Source: Mangrovihabitans endophyticus (GTDB lineage Bacteria > Actinomycetota > Actinomycetes > Mycobacteriales > Micromonosporaceae). Taken from it: DNA of 64,000 bases. The notes under the pieces are model-generated. The model made no database searches. It was not told the origin of the DNA and was given only the letters and a program-made list of their open reading frames with translations. The translations under genes and the position numbers were made by a program. The first letter of the stretch is position 1, and every line of letters begins with the position of its first letter. Of this stretch, positions 28,256 to 35,886 are shown piece after piece. The stretch lies in contig NZ_BMMX01000027.1 of assembly GCF_014646155.1 (NCBI RefSeq), positions 1 through 64,000 on the forward strand, given 5' to 3'.

Positions 28256-29272
28256 ATGAGACTGCGTCGAGGAGGGGCCGTGGCGGCGGCGGTCCTGGTG
28301 CTCTCGGTGGCCGGCTGCACCGGCGACAACGACACCACGCCGGCCGGTGAGGCGTCGACCGCGGCCGCACCGACCGGCGGTTCCGGCGTCGTCGACGTGG
28401 TGGCCCGGCTGGAGCCGTCGGTGGTCACCATCCAGACCAGCGAGGGTCTGGGCAGCGGCGTGGTCTACCGGGCGAACGGCATCATCGTCACCAACCAGCA
28501 CGTGGTCGGCTCGGCGAAACAGGTCAAGGTCGCCTTCGCCGACGGCACCCAGGCGAACGGCCAGGTGACCGGCTCGGACGAGGTGACTGACCTGGCGGTG
28601 GTCCGGGTGCAGCGCACCGGGCTGCCCGCCGTCACGGTGCGCCAGGATCTGCCCAAGCCCGGCGAGACCGCGCTGGCCATCGGCAGCCCGCTGGGCTTCG
28701 AGAACACCGTCACCGAAGGCATCATCTCCGGCGTGGGCCGGCAGATCCCCGCGTCCACGACCGGGGGCCGCCCGCTGGTCGACCTGATTCAGACCGACGC
28801 GGCCATCTCGCCGGGCAACTCGGGTGGGGCGCTGATCGACGACCGGGGCCGTCTGGTCGGGCTGAACGAGGCCTACATCCCGCCGTCGGCCGGTGCGGTG
28901 TCACTCGGGTTCGCCATCCCGTCCAGCACCGTGGTCGATGTCGCCGACCAACTGCTGTCCACCGGAACCGTGGCGCACCCGTACCTCGGTGTCTCGCTTG
29001 TCACGCTGACCGGTGACATCGCGCAGTCGCTCGGCATGAAGGTGAACACCGGAGCGCTGATCCGCCAGGTGCAGTCCGGGTCCCCGGCAGCAAGCGCGGG
29101 CCTGCAACCCGGCGACGTGATCGTGACGTTCAACGGCACGGACGTGGCAACGGTCGGCGACATCTACGCCGCGCTGCGCAAGGTCGACCCGGGCACCGCG
29201 GTAACCCTCGGCATCAACCGCGGCGGCTCGCAGAGTCAGGTCAAGCTCACGCTGGGCACCTTGTCACGCTGA
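28256..29272 (+). CDS. HtrA/DegP-like trypsin-fold serine protease lipoprotein with PDZ domain
   Basis: The 338-aa protein has a lipoprotein signal with lipobox VAGC (Cys21). The trypsin-like domain carries the triad His82 (VTNQHVV), Asp112 (EVTDLAVV) and Ser189 (SPGNSGGAL). A single PDZ domain covers about residues 240-335 (SLGMKVNTGALIRQVQSGSPAASAGLQPGDVIVTFNG). It is predicted to act on the outer face of the membrane in protein quality control or sensing. ATG 28256 lies 123 bases after nuoN, so it may be separately transcribed. Confidence 0.92.
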   Translation: MRLRRGGAVAAAVLVLSVAGCTGDNDTTPAGEASTAAAPTGGSGVVDVVARLEPSVVTIQTSEGLGSGVVYRANGIIVTNQHVVGSAKQVKVAFADGTQANGQVTGSDEVTDLAVVRVQRTGLPAVTVRQDLPKPGETALAIGSPLGFENTVTEGIISGVGRQIPASTTGGRPLVDLIQTDAAISPGNSGGALIDDRGRLVGLNEAYIPPSAGAVSLGFAIPSSTVVDVADQLLSTGTVAHPYLGVSLVTLTGDIAQSLGMKVNTGALIRQVQSGSPAASAGLQPGDVIVTFNGTDVATVGDIYAALRKVDPGTAVTLGINRGGSQSQVKLTLGTLSR

Positions 29273-29316
29273 CCGGGGCGCTGGCGGCCCGGCCGAGGTG
29301 ACCGGCCGGAGTGACC

Positions 29317-29338
29317 GGCCGGGGTGCCGCGCCCGGCC
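29317..29338. terminator. hairpin between convergent genes
   Basis: GGCCGGG (29317-29323) pairs with CCCGGCC (29332-29338) over an 8-base loop, between the convergent protease and VOC genes. Upstream of it, GTGACCGGCCGG is repeated, at 29299-29310 and 29311-29322. Confidence 0.5.
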
Positions 29339-29343
29339 CGGCC

Positions 29344-30084
29344 TCAGGCCGGCCCGCCGGTGTCCGGGCGGCGATCGGTCACGCAGTACACCCGCCCCGC
29401 CGGGTCTCGCAACGTGGTCCAGTCCCGGCCGTCGTACGCGTGCGCCGCGCCCAGGGCCAGATGCCGGGCGACCTCCGCCCGGCGGTCGTCGCTCGCCAGG
29501 TCCAGGTGCATGCCCGGCAGTGTCCCGCCGATGCGCTGCAGCAGCAGCCGCAGCGGCATGCCGTCCGGGCGGACCAACGCGTCGAACTCATCCGACGCGC
29601 CGTGCAGGCGGGTCCAGCCGGTCAGCACCGACCAGAAGTCCGCCTCGGTGTCGAAGACCGGCCGCGGGATGTCCAGGCACATCTGATCGACCAGGCTCCG
29701 GCCGGCGTCGCCGGTCACAGGGGCCGGGCGTGCCGTTTCGCCGTGCCAGGTGACCAGGCAGAACGGTAGCCCGGCGGGGGAGCGCAGGACGGTCAGGCCC
29801 GGCTCGGCGGAGACGACCACGGCGCCCAGTTCACCGGCCCGCCGGGTGTGCGCCGGCACGTCGGCGACGTGCAGGTCCAGGTGGGCGCGAGCCGGCCCGT
29901 CGCCGGTGACCTGCACGCGCAGGTAGGCGTCGCCATCCGGCGGCACGAGAGTGGCGAAGGCCCCGTCCGGGCCGCGCCGGGGCGACCACTCGCCGCCCGT
30001 GACGGCCCGCCAGAGGGGCTCCGCGGTGCGGTCCGGTCCGTCGAGAAAGCCGGTGATCCACCTGATGCCGTCGGTCGCCTGCAC
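29344..30084 (-). CDS. VOC (glyoxalase-like) family protein
   Basis: The 246-aa protein has two tandem VOC modules: residues 1-120 (RWITGFLDGPDRTAEPLWRAVTGGEWSPRRG to LPFCLVTW) and about 130-240 (LVDQMCLDIPRPVFDTEADFWSVLTGW to LRDPAGRVYCVTDR). Each half has the HLDLHVAD or HLDLASDD beta-strand with a possible metal His. No reaction can be assigned. GTG 30084 is used; GTG 30102 is also possible. Longer versions would cross the operator at 30133-30146 and are not conserved. Confidence 0.75.
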   Translation of the reverse strand: MQATDGIRWITGFLDGPDRTAEPLWRAVTGGEWSPRRGPDGAFATLVPPDGDAYLRVQVTGDGPARAHLDLHVADVPAHTRRAGELGAVVVSAEPGLTVLRSPAGLPFCLVTWHGETARPAPVTGDAGRSLVDQMCLDIPRPVFDTEADFWSVLTGWTRLHGASDEFDALVRPDGMPLRLLLQRIGGTLPGMHLDLASDDRRAEVARHLALGAAHAYDGRDWTTLRDPAGRVYCVTDRRPDTGGPA

Positions 30085-30102
30085 GCTCGACAGGATAGAC
30101 AC

Positions 30103-30451
30103 GGCACCGCCGGTACTTCCGCTCGTCGCGTCTGGGAGCGCTCCCATTTTTGCGGATGGCGCACACGGCCGAGATGGCCCCCGGGTGCGCCGGCCGTCGG
30201 CCGGCGGATCACGATCTCCGCCGCGACCTCGTAACTTCCGGCTCCTCACGGGCCGGTGCCGATGCCCGTCATCTCGCCGTTCGGCGCCTTTGCGGGCCGG
30301 ATCGACGAATCGACAAGCGTTGAGGTTCCGGACTTGTTTCGATACGGTTTCGGTCCGAGTCGACTCGCTCCCACCCTGCCACGCCGCGGACGGCCGCCGC
30401 GGCGTGCGGATGTGCTCCCGACCTCAGCACGCTCCCCGGAAGGCGATCATC
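30103..30451. promoter_or_regulatory. regulatory region of the xylan-degradation genes
   Basis: This gap of about 350 bases separates the VOC gene and the xylanase gene. It contains the perfect CebR-type palindrome at 30133-30146. An AT-richer stretch at 30290-30355 (CGACAAGCGTTGAGG, CTTGTTTCGATACGG) is likely the xylanase promoter. No gene is evident. Confidence 0.55.
30133..30146. promoter_or_regulatory. CebR/CelR-type operator, perfect palindrome
   Basis: TGGGAGCGCTCCCA is exactly the 14-bp palindrome bound by CebR/CelR LacI-family repressors, which respond to cellobiose in Streptomyces and Thermobifida. It lies 50 bases before the VOC gene and about 300 bases before the xylanase start. 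The cognate regulator is not in the window, or could be the LacI protein at 2563, which is less likely. Confidence 0.75.
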
Positions 30452-31873
30452 GTGCAACATCAGAATCCCCGCGGCAGCGGGCGACCGACTCCCCGCCGGC
30501 CCCTGCGTCTCGCCCTCGCCGGCGCCACCGCCGGCTTGGCCGCCTTCGGCGCGGTGGCCGTCTCCGGCACGGCCGGTGCGGCGAGCACGCTCGGCGCGTC
30601 GGCTGCGGCCTCCGGCCGTTACTACGGTGCGGCCGTGGCGGCCTACAAGCTCAGCGACTCGGTCTACAGCGGCATCCTGGACCGCGAATTCACCATGGTG
30701 ACGCCGGAGAACGAGATGAAGTGGGACGCCACCGAGCCGTCCCAGGGCTCGTTCAGCTACGGCAGCGCCGACCAGATCGTGAACCACGCGGTGGCGGCCG
30801 GCCAGCGGATCCGGGGTCACGCGCTGGCCTGGCACTCGCAGCAGCCGGGCTGGGCGCAGAACCTGTCCGGCAGCGCGCTGCGTCAGGCCATGGTCAACCA
30901 CATCACCAACGTGGCCGGCCACTACCGGGGCAAGATCTACGCCTGGGACGTGGTCAACGAGGCGTTCGCCGACGGCAGCAGCGGCGCGCGGCGCGACTCC
31001 AACCTGCAGCGCACCGGCAACGACTGGATCGAAGTGGCGTTCCGCACCGCCCGGGCGGCGGATCCGAACGCCAAGCTCTGCTACAACGACTACAACACCG
31101 ACGGCGTCAACGCGAAGAGCACCGCGGTCTACAACATGGTCGTCGACTTCAAGGCCCGCGGCGTGCCCATCGACTGCGTGGGCTTCCAGTCACACCTCAA
31201 CTCGGCCTCCCCGCTGCCCGGGGACTACCAGGCCAACCTGCAGCGCTTCGCGAACCTCGGGGTCGAGGTGCAGATCACCGAGCTGGACATCGCGGGATCG
31301 GGCACCGCGCAGGCCAACGACTTCGCCGCGGTGACGCGCGCCTGCCTGGCCGTCGCGCGGTGCGCGGGCATCACCGTCTGGGGCATCCGAGACACCGACT
31401 CGTGGCGGGCCAGCAGCACCCCGCTGCTGTTCGACGGCAACGGCAACAAGAAGGCGGCCTACACCGCGGTGCTGGACGCCCTGAACGCGGCCGGGCCGAC
31501 CACGCCGCCCACCACGACACCGCCTACCACGACCCCGCCCACCACTCCTCCGACGACCCCGCCCACCACCCCGCCGGGCGGTGCCGGCTGTTCCGCGTCG
31601 GTGTCGCTCAACCAGTGGAACGGCGGCTTCGTCGCCACCGTGCGGGTGACCGCCGGCTCGTCCGCGCTCAGCGGCTGGGCGGTGTCACTCGCGCTGCCCT
31701 CCGGGGCGTCCGTCGTCAACACGTGGAACGCCCAGGCCAGCGGGTCCAGCGGCACGGTGCGCTTCAGCAACGTCAGCTACAACGGCAGCGTCGGCGCGGG
31801 CGGCTCCACCGAGTTCGGGTTCCAGGGCACCGGCACCGGCCCGAGCGGATCCGCGACCTGCTCCGCCAGTTGA
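30452..31873 (+). CDS. secreted endo-1,4-beta-xylanase, GH10 plus CBM2
   Basis: The 473-aa protein has a signal peptide ending near residue 44 (SGTAGAA). A GH10 catalytic domain covers about 48-346, with acid/base Glu170 in WDVVNE and nucleophile Glu277 in QITELDI, plus HALAWHSQQPGW and ENEMKWD. A Thr-Pro linker (350-375) leads to a C-terminal CBM2 (380-473) with Cys at each end and the binding tryptophans in NQWNGGF, SGWAV and NTWNAQ. It cleaves xylan outside the cell. GTG 30452 follows GGAAGG by 8 bases. It is followed after 55 bases by the esterase gene. Confidence 0.95.
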   Translation: MQHQNPRGSGRPTPRRPLRLALAGATAGLAAFGAVAVSGTAGAASTLGASAAASGRYYGAAVAAYKLSDSVYSGILDREFTMVTPENEMKWDATEPSQGSFSYGSADQIVNHAVAAGQRIRGHALAWHSQQPGWAQNLSGSALRQAMVNHITNVAGHYRGKIYAWDVVNEAFADGSSGARRDSNLQRTGNDWIEVAFRTARAADPNAKLCYNDYNTDGVNAKSTAVYNMVVDFKARGVPIDCVGFQSHLNSASPLPGDYQANLQRFANLGVEVQITELDIAGSGTAQANDFAAVTRACLAVARCAGITVWGIRDTDSWRASSTPLLFDGNGNKKAAYTAVLDALNAAGPTTPPTTTPPTTTPPTTPPTTPPTTPPGGAGCSASVSLNQWNGGFVATVRVTAGSSALSGWAVSLALPSGASVVNTWNAQASGSSGTVRFSNVSYNGSVGAGGSTEFGFQGTGTGPSGSATCSAS

Positions 31874-31928
31874 TCACCCAGCCCCGGTGCGGACCGCATC
31901 CGCGCCGGGGCCCGAGCCGGGAGACACC

Positions 31929-33269
31929 ATGCGACGTACCGTCAAATCCCTGCTGATCAGCGCCGGAGCCGCGGTGCTGGCCGGTGCCGCCGCGCTGCTG
32001 AACGCCTCACCCGCGCAGGCCGCCGCCCTCCAGGAGGTGACCTCGTTCGGCGCCAACCCCACCCATCTGCGCATGCACCTGTACGTGCCGGACCGGCTGC
32101 CGGCCAACCCGGCGCTGCTGGTGGCGGTGCACTACTGCACCGGCTCCGGGCCGGCGTTCTACTCCGGCACCCAGTTCGCCTCGCTGGCCGACCAGTACGG
32201 CTTCATTGTCGTCTATCCGTCGGCGACGCGCACCGGCAACTGCTTCGACGTCTCCTCGCCCGGCGCGCTGCGGCACGACGGCGGCAGCGACCCGGCCGGG
32301 ATCGTGTCCATGGTCCGGTACGTGCAGCAGCAGTACCACACCGACGCCGCACGGACCTTCGTCACCGGGGCGTCGTCCGGCGGCATGATGACCAACGTCA
32401 TGCTGGGCGACTACCCGGACGTGTTCGCCGCCGGCGCCGCGTTCATGGGCGTGCCGTTCGGCTGCTTCGCGGCCAGCGCCGGGGATCCGACGAACCCCGC
32501 CAACCAGGCGGGCTGGAACAGCCAGTGCTCCAGCGGCCAGCTCATCCAGTCCCCGCAGCAGTGGGGCGACCTGGTCCGCGCCGCGTACCCGGGATACTCC
32601 GGCAGGCGTCCGCGGATGCAGTTGTTCCACGGGACCGCCGACACCACCCTGCAATACCCGAACTTCGGTGAAGAGATCAAGCAGTGGACGAACGTGCTCG
32701 GCGTGAGCCAGACGCCGGTGCTCACCGACACGCCGCAGTCCGGCTGGACCCGCACCCGGTACGGTTCGGCCGGCGTGCAGGCGCCGGTTGAGGGGATCAG
32801 CGTCGCGGGCGCCGGGCACTCGCTGCCGCAGTCCGGGATGGAGCGCCTGGTGATCGCCTTCTTCGGGCTGGACCAGTCCACGCCCACCACGCCGCCGACG
32901 ACCACGCCCACCACGCCGCCGACGACGCCACCGACCAGTCCGCCGACCTCGAGCGGAACATGCCGGGTCAGCACCGCGGTCAACGCCTGGAACACCGGGC
33001 TGACGGACTCCATCACGATCACCAACCTGGGTGCCCCGGTCACCTCCTGGACCCTGGACTTCACGCTGCCGGTGGGACAGACCATCGTCTCGGGCTGGAA
33101 CGCCACCTACACCCCGAGCAGCGGTGCGGTCCGCGCGCGCAACATGAGTTACAACGGATCCGTGCCGACCGGCGGCTCGGTCACCATCGGCTTCCAGGCC
33201 GGCCACACCGGCAACGCCGCGGCGCCGAGCGGGTACGCGCTCAACTCCAGCTCGTGCACGGCGGCGTGA
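31929..33269 (+). CDS. secreted CE1/PHB-depolymerase-family esterase plus CBM2
   Basis: The 446-aa protein has a signal peptide cleaved near ASPAQA-AA (residue 31). The catalytic domain is of the PHB depolymerase/CE1 family: nucleophile Ser149 in TGASSGG (GxSxG), LFHGTADTTLQYPN with the acid, and GAGHSLP with the His. A Thr-Pro linker leads to a C-terminal CBM2 (about 345-446). Next to the xylanase, acetylxylan or feruloyl esterase activity is more likely than polyester hydrolysis. GGGAGA precedes ATG 31929. It shares a transcript with the xylanase. Confidence 0.9.
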   Translation: MRRTVKSLLISAGAAVLAGAAALLNASPAQAAALQEVTSFGANPTHLRMHLYVPDRLPANPALLVAVHYCTGSGPAFYSGTQFASLADQYGFIVVYPSATRTGNCFDVSSPGALRHDGGSDPAGIVSMVRYVQQQYHTDAARTFVTGASSGGMMTNVMLGDYPDVFAAGAAFMGVPFGCFAASAGDPTNPANQAGWNSQCSSGQLIQSPQQWGDLVRAAYPGYSGRRPRMQLFHGTADTTLQYPNFGEEIKQWTNVLGVSQTPVLTDTPQSGWTRTRYGSAGVQAPVEGISVAGAGHSLPQSGMERLVIAFFGLDQSTPTTPPTTTPTTPPTTPPTSPPTSSGTCRVSTAVNAWNTGLTDSITITNLGAPVTSWTLDFTLPVGQTIVSGWNATYTPSSGAVRARNMSYNGSVPTGGSVTIGFQAGHTGNAAAPSGYALNSSSCTAA

Positions 33270-33298
33270 TCGCCGCGGGGAAGACCGCGCCATTGCTC

Positions 33299-33328
33299 TC
33301 CGGCCGGGTTCGCACGAGCCCGGCCGGA
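33299..33328 (+). terminator. strong terminator hairpin after esterase gene
   Basis: TCCGGCCGGG and CCCGGCCGGA are perfect complements around TTCGCACGAG, 30 bases after the esterase stop. It separates the xylan genes from the chemotaxis operon. Confidence 0.75.
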
Positions 33329-33355
33329 CGCTCGTGGTCACCTCGGCCGGAGCGT

Positions 33356-33383
33356 TAAGGAAATCCCGCACACGTGCCGATGG
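33356..33383 (+). promoter_or_regulatory. flagellar-sigma-like promoter of MCP gene 1
   Basis: TAAG at 33356-33359, 16 bases, then GCCGATGG at 33376-33383. This resembles the FliA/WhiG consensus TAAA-N15-GCCGATAA. The same GCCGATGGG stands in the same place before the second MCP gene. It also shows that the MCP start must be downstream, at 33446. Confidence 0.6.
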
Positions 33384-33445
33384 GAGGAATTGCCGGCGCC
33401 TGTCCGGGGTGTCGGCATCCCGTGCATCTCCAGGAGGCCGTGCCC

Positions 33446-35680
33446 GTGTCAGCGAGTCCGTCGACCCTGCCCCGCTTCGCCATCGTCGCGACGGCCGCCG
33501 TCGTGGTCCCCGCCGTGGTCGCCGTCGTCAGCGGCGGCGGCGCCGTCGCCTGGCTGGTGGCCGTCATCGGTGCCGTCGTGGTGGCCGCCGCGGCATGGGC
33601 CCTGCTGGTGATCCCGCCGTCGCGGGAACTGACCGAGGTGACCGCGCTCGTCACCCGCTCCGCCGACGGCGACCTCGGCGTCTCCCGCGGCCGGGCCGGC
33701 GACGGCCGGGCCGTGCGGGAGGTGCTACGGCTGCGGTCCACACTGGCGGAGATGCTGGCCGAGATGGAACGCATGTCGGCCGAGCACGAGCAGGGCGACA
33801 TCGACGTGGTGATCGACGCCAAGCGCTTCCCGGGCCAGTTCCGCATCATGGCCGAGGGCATCAATGAGATGGTGGGCGCGCACATCGCGGTGAAGAAGAA
33901 GGCGATGGCGGTGGTGAAGGCGTTCGGTGAGGGGAACTTCGACGCGCCGTTGGAGCAGTTGCCGGGTAAGAAGGCGTTCATCAACGACACCATCGAGCAG
34001 GTGCGGGGCAACCTGAAGGGCCTGATCGCGGAGATGGACCGGATGTCGGCCGAGCACGAGCGCGGCGACATCGACGTGGTGATCGACGTGCGGCGGTTCG
34101 ACGGTCAGTTTGCCACCATGGCCACGCAGATCAACGATCTGGTGGGCGCGCACATCGCGGTGAAGAAGAAGGCGATGGCGGTGGTGAAGGCGTTCGGTGA
34201 GGGTGATTTCGACGCGCCGTTGGAGCAGTTGCCGGGTAAGAAGGCGTTCATCAACGACACCATCGAGCAGGTGCGGAGCAATCTGAAGGGCCTGATCACC
34301 GAGCTGAACCGGGTGTCCTCGGAGCACGACCGCGGCGACAGCGACACGGTCATCGACGCGAAGCAGTTCGCTGGCTCCTACCGCACCATGGCCGAGGGCA
34401 TCAACGAGATGATCGCGGCGCACATCGCCGCCCGCAAAGCCATGGTGGTGGTCCGCGCCTTCGGCGACGGCGACTTCGAGGCCACGCTGGAGCGCTTCCC
34501 GGACAAGCTGCGCTTCATCAACGACACGGTCGAGCAGGTGCGGGCCAACCTGAAACGGCTGATCGAGGACACCACCATGCTGGCCGACTCGGCGGTGCGC
34601 GGAAGCCTGAACGTCCGCGCCGAGGCGTCCCGGCACAGCGGCGGGTTCCGGCGGATCGTCACCGGGGTCAACGACATGCTGGACGCGGTCGTCGGACCGT
34701 TCAACGAGATCGGGCGGATCCTGTCGGCCCTGGAGAACGGCGACCTCACGCAGAGCATCGACGAGACCTACCAGGGACAGTTGGAACGGTTGCGGGTGGC
34801 GGTGAACAACACCATTGCGACGCTGGCCCGCACGGTGAGCGAGGTGACCAGCTCGGCCGATCAGCTCTCGAACGCGGCGGGCCAGATCAGCGGCGCCTCA
34901 CAGTCGCTGTCGCAGGCGGCGACGGAGCAGGCGTCGAGCGTGGAGACGACCAGCTCCAGCGTCAATGAGATGGCGGCCAGCATCAACCAGAACACCGAGA
35001 GCGCGAAGATCACCGACGGCATCGCCGCGAAGGCCGCCACGGCGGCCGCGGAGGGCGGATCCGCGGTCAAGCGGACGGTGGGCGCGATGAAGGAGATCGC
35101 GGAGAAGATCGCGATCGTGGATGAGATCGCGTTCCAGACCAACATGCTGGCGTTGAACGCGACGATCGAGGCGGCGCGGGCCGGGGAGCACGGCAAGGGC
35201 TTCGCGGTGGTGGCGGCCGAGGTGGGCAAGCTGGCCGAGCGTAGTCAGGTGGCGGCGCAGGAGATCGGCGAGCTGGCCTCGGGCAGCGTGCAGACCGCCG
35301 AGCGGGCCGGCACGCTGCTGGACGAGATCGTGCCGGGCATCGAGAAGACCTCGGACCTGGTGCAGGAGATCGCCGCCGCCTCCAGCGAGCAGTCCGAAGG
35401 TGTCAACCAGGTCAACGTGGCGATGGGGCAGATGAACAAGACCACCCAGCAGAACGCCTCGGCGAGCGAGGAGCTCGCCGCCACGGCCGAGGAGATGACC
35501 GGCCAGACGGCGCAGTTGCAGCAGATGATGCGGTTCTTCACGGTGAACGGATCCGGTCACCGGCGGGAACTGCTGGCGCTGAACGACCTCAACGCCGGCA
35601 TCGCGTCGCCACCGCGGCGGGCGCACCGGCCGGAACCCGAACTGGACGCCATCGACGAGGGAAAGTTCGAGCGGTTCTGA
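33446..35680 (+). CDS. methyl-accepting chemotaxis protein with poly-HAMP array
   Basis: The 744-aa chemoreceptor has two close N-terminal membrane helices (about residues 9-55) with almost no external loop, so it lacks a ligand domain outside the cell. Four to five consecutive HAMP-like units of about 90 aa follow (MSAEHERGDIDVVIDVRRFDGQF and relatives). The signalling domain holds the tip IVDEIAFQTNMLALNATIEAARAGEHGKGFAVVAAEVGKLAERS. It ends in EGKFERF, which fits an aromatic CheR/CheB docking pentapeptide. GTG 33446 follows AGGAGG by 8 bases. It is probably a cytoplasmic-state or energy sensor. Confidence 0.9.
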   Translation: MSASPSTLPRFAIVATAAVVVPAVVAVVSGGGAVAWLVAVIGAVVVAAAAWALLVIPPSRELTEVTALVTRSADGDLGVSRGRAGDGRAVREVLRLRSTLAEMLAEMERMSAEHEQGDIDVVIDAKRFPGQFRIMAEGINEMVGAHIAVKKKAMAVVKAFGEGNFDAPLEQLPGKKAFINDTIEQVRGNLKGLIAEMDRMSAEHERGDIDVVIDVRRFDGQFATMATQINDLVGAHIAVKKKAMAVVKAFGEGDFDAPLEQLPGKKAFINDTIEQVRSNLKGLITELNRVSSEHDRGDSDTVIDAKQFAGSYRTMAEGINEMIAAHIAARKAMVVVRAFGDGDFEATLERFPDKLRFINDTVEQVRANLKRLIEDTTMLADSAVRGSLNVRAEASRHSGGFRRIVTGVNDMLDAVVGPFNEIGRILSALENGDLTQSIDETYQGQLERLRVAVNNTIATLARTVSEVTSSADQLSNAAGQISGASQSLSQAATEQASSVETTSSSVNEMAASINQNTESAKITDGIAAKAATAAAEGGSAVKRTVGAMKEIAEKIAIVDEIAFQTNMLALNATIEAARAGEHGKGFAVVAAEVGKLAERSQVAAQEIGELASGSVQTAERAGTLLDEIVPGIEKTSDLVQEIAAASSEQSEGVNQVNVAMGQMNKTTQQNASASEELAATAEEMTGQTAQLQQMMRFFTVNGSGHRRELLALNDLNAGIASPPRRAHRPEPELDAIDEGKFERF
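34823..35545 (+). repeat. signalling-domain duplication, copy 1
   Basis: This 723-bp block in MCP gene 1 aligns without insertions or deletions with 36991-37713 in MCP gene 2. Long stretches are identical at the DNA level, for example around GAGATCGCGTTCCAGACCAA. It points to recent duplication or gene conversion. Confidence 0.85.
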
Positions 35681-35700
35681 GGCGCTCGGCGACATTGCAC

Positions 35701-35749
35701 CAGGCCGGCATCGCCGGGCGCCGCCACGGGCCCCGGTGATGCCGGCCTG
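35701..35749 (+). terminator. terminator hairpin between the two MCP genes
   Basis: The arm at 35701-35718 (CAGGCCGGCATCGCCGGG) is matched by 35731-35749 as an 18-bp stem with one mismatch. It lies 21 bases after the stop of MCP gene 1, so MCP gene 2 needs its own promoter. Confidence 0.75.
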
Positions 35750-35803
35750 CTGCTGTCCGGCACCCCCGAGATTCGATAGCCGAGAGTAGTTGGCCGAGAA
35801 CGT

Positions 35804-35830
35804 TTAGCGATTTGACCGGAATGCCGATGG
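35804..35830 (+). promoter_or_regulatory. flagellar-sigma-like promoter of MCP gene 2 and the che operon
   Basis: TTAG at 35804-35807, exactly 15 bases, then GCCGATGG at 35823-35830. This matches the FliA/WhiG layout and repeats the element before MCP gene 1. It probably drives the whole operon from MCP 2 to cheA. Inference. Confidence 0.6.
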
Positions 35831-35886
35831 GTCTCATGTCGGGCGCCGTCCGCAGCGCCCTGCCCTGTGTCGAGGAAGGTGACCAC

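Noticed and set aside
33374..33445. N-terminal extension of MCP 1 starting inside the promoter
   Set aside because: The frame begins within the GCCGATGG promoter element; GTG 33446 has a proper AGGAGG.
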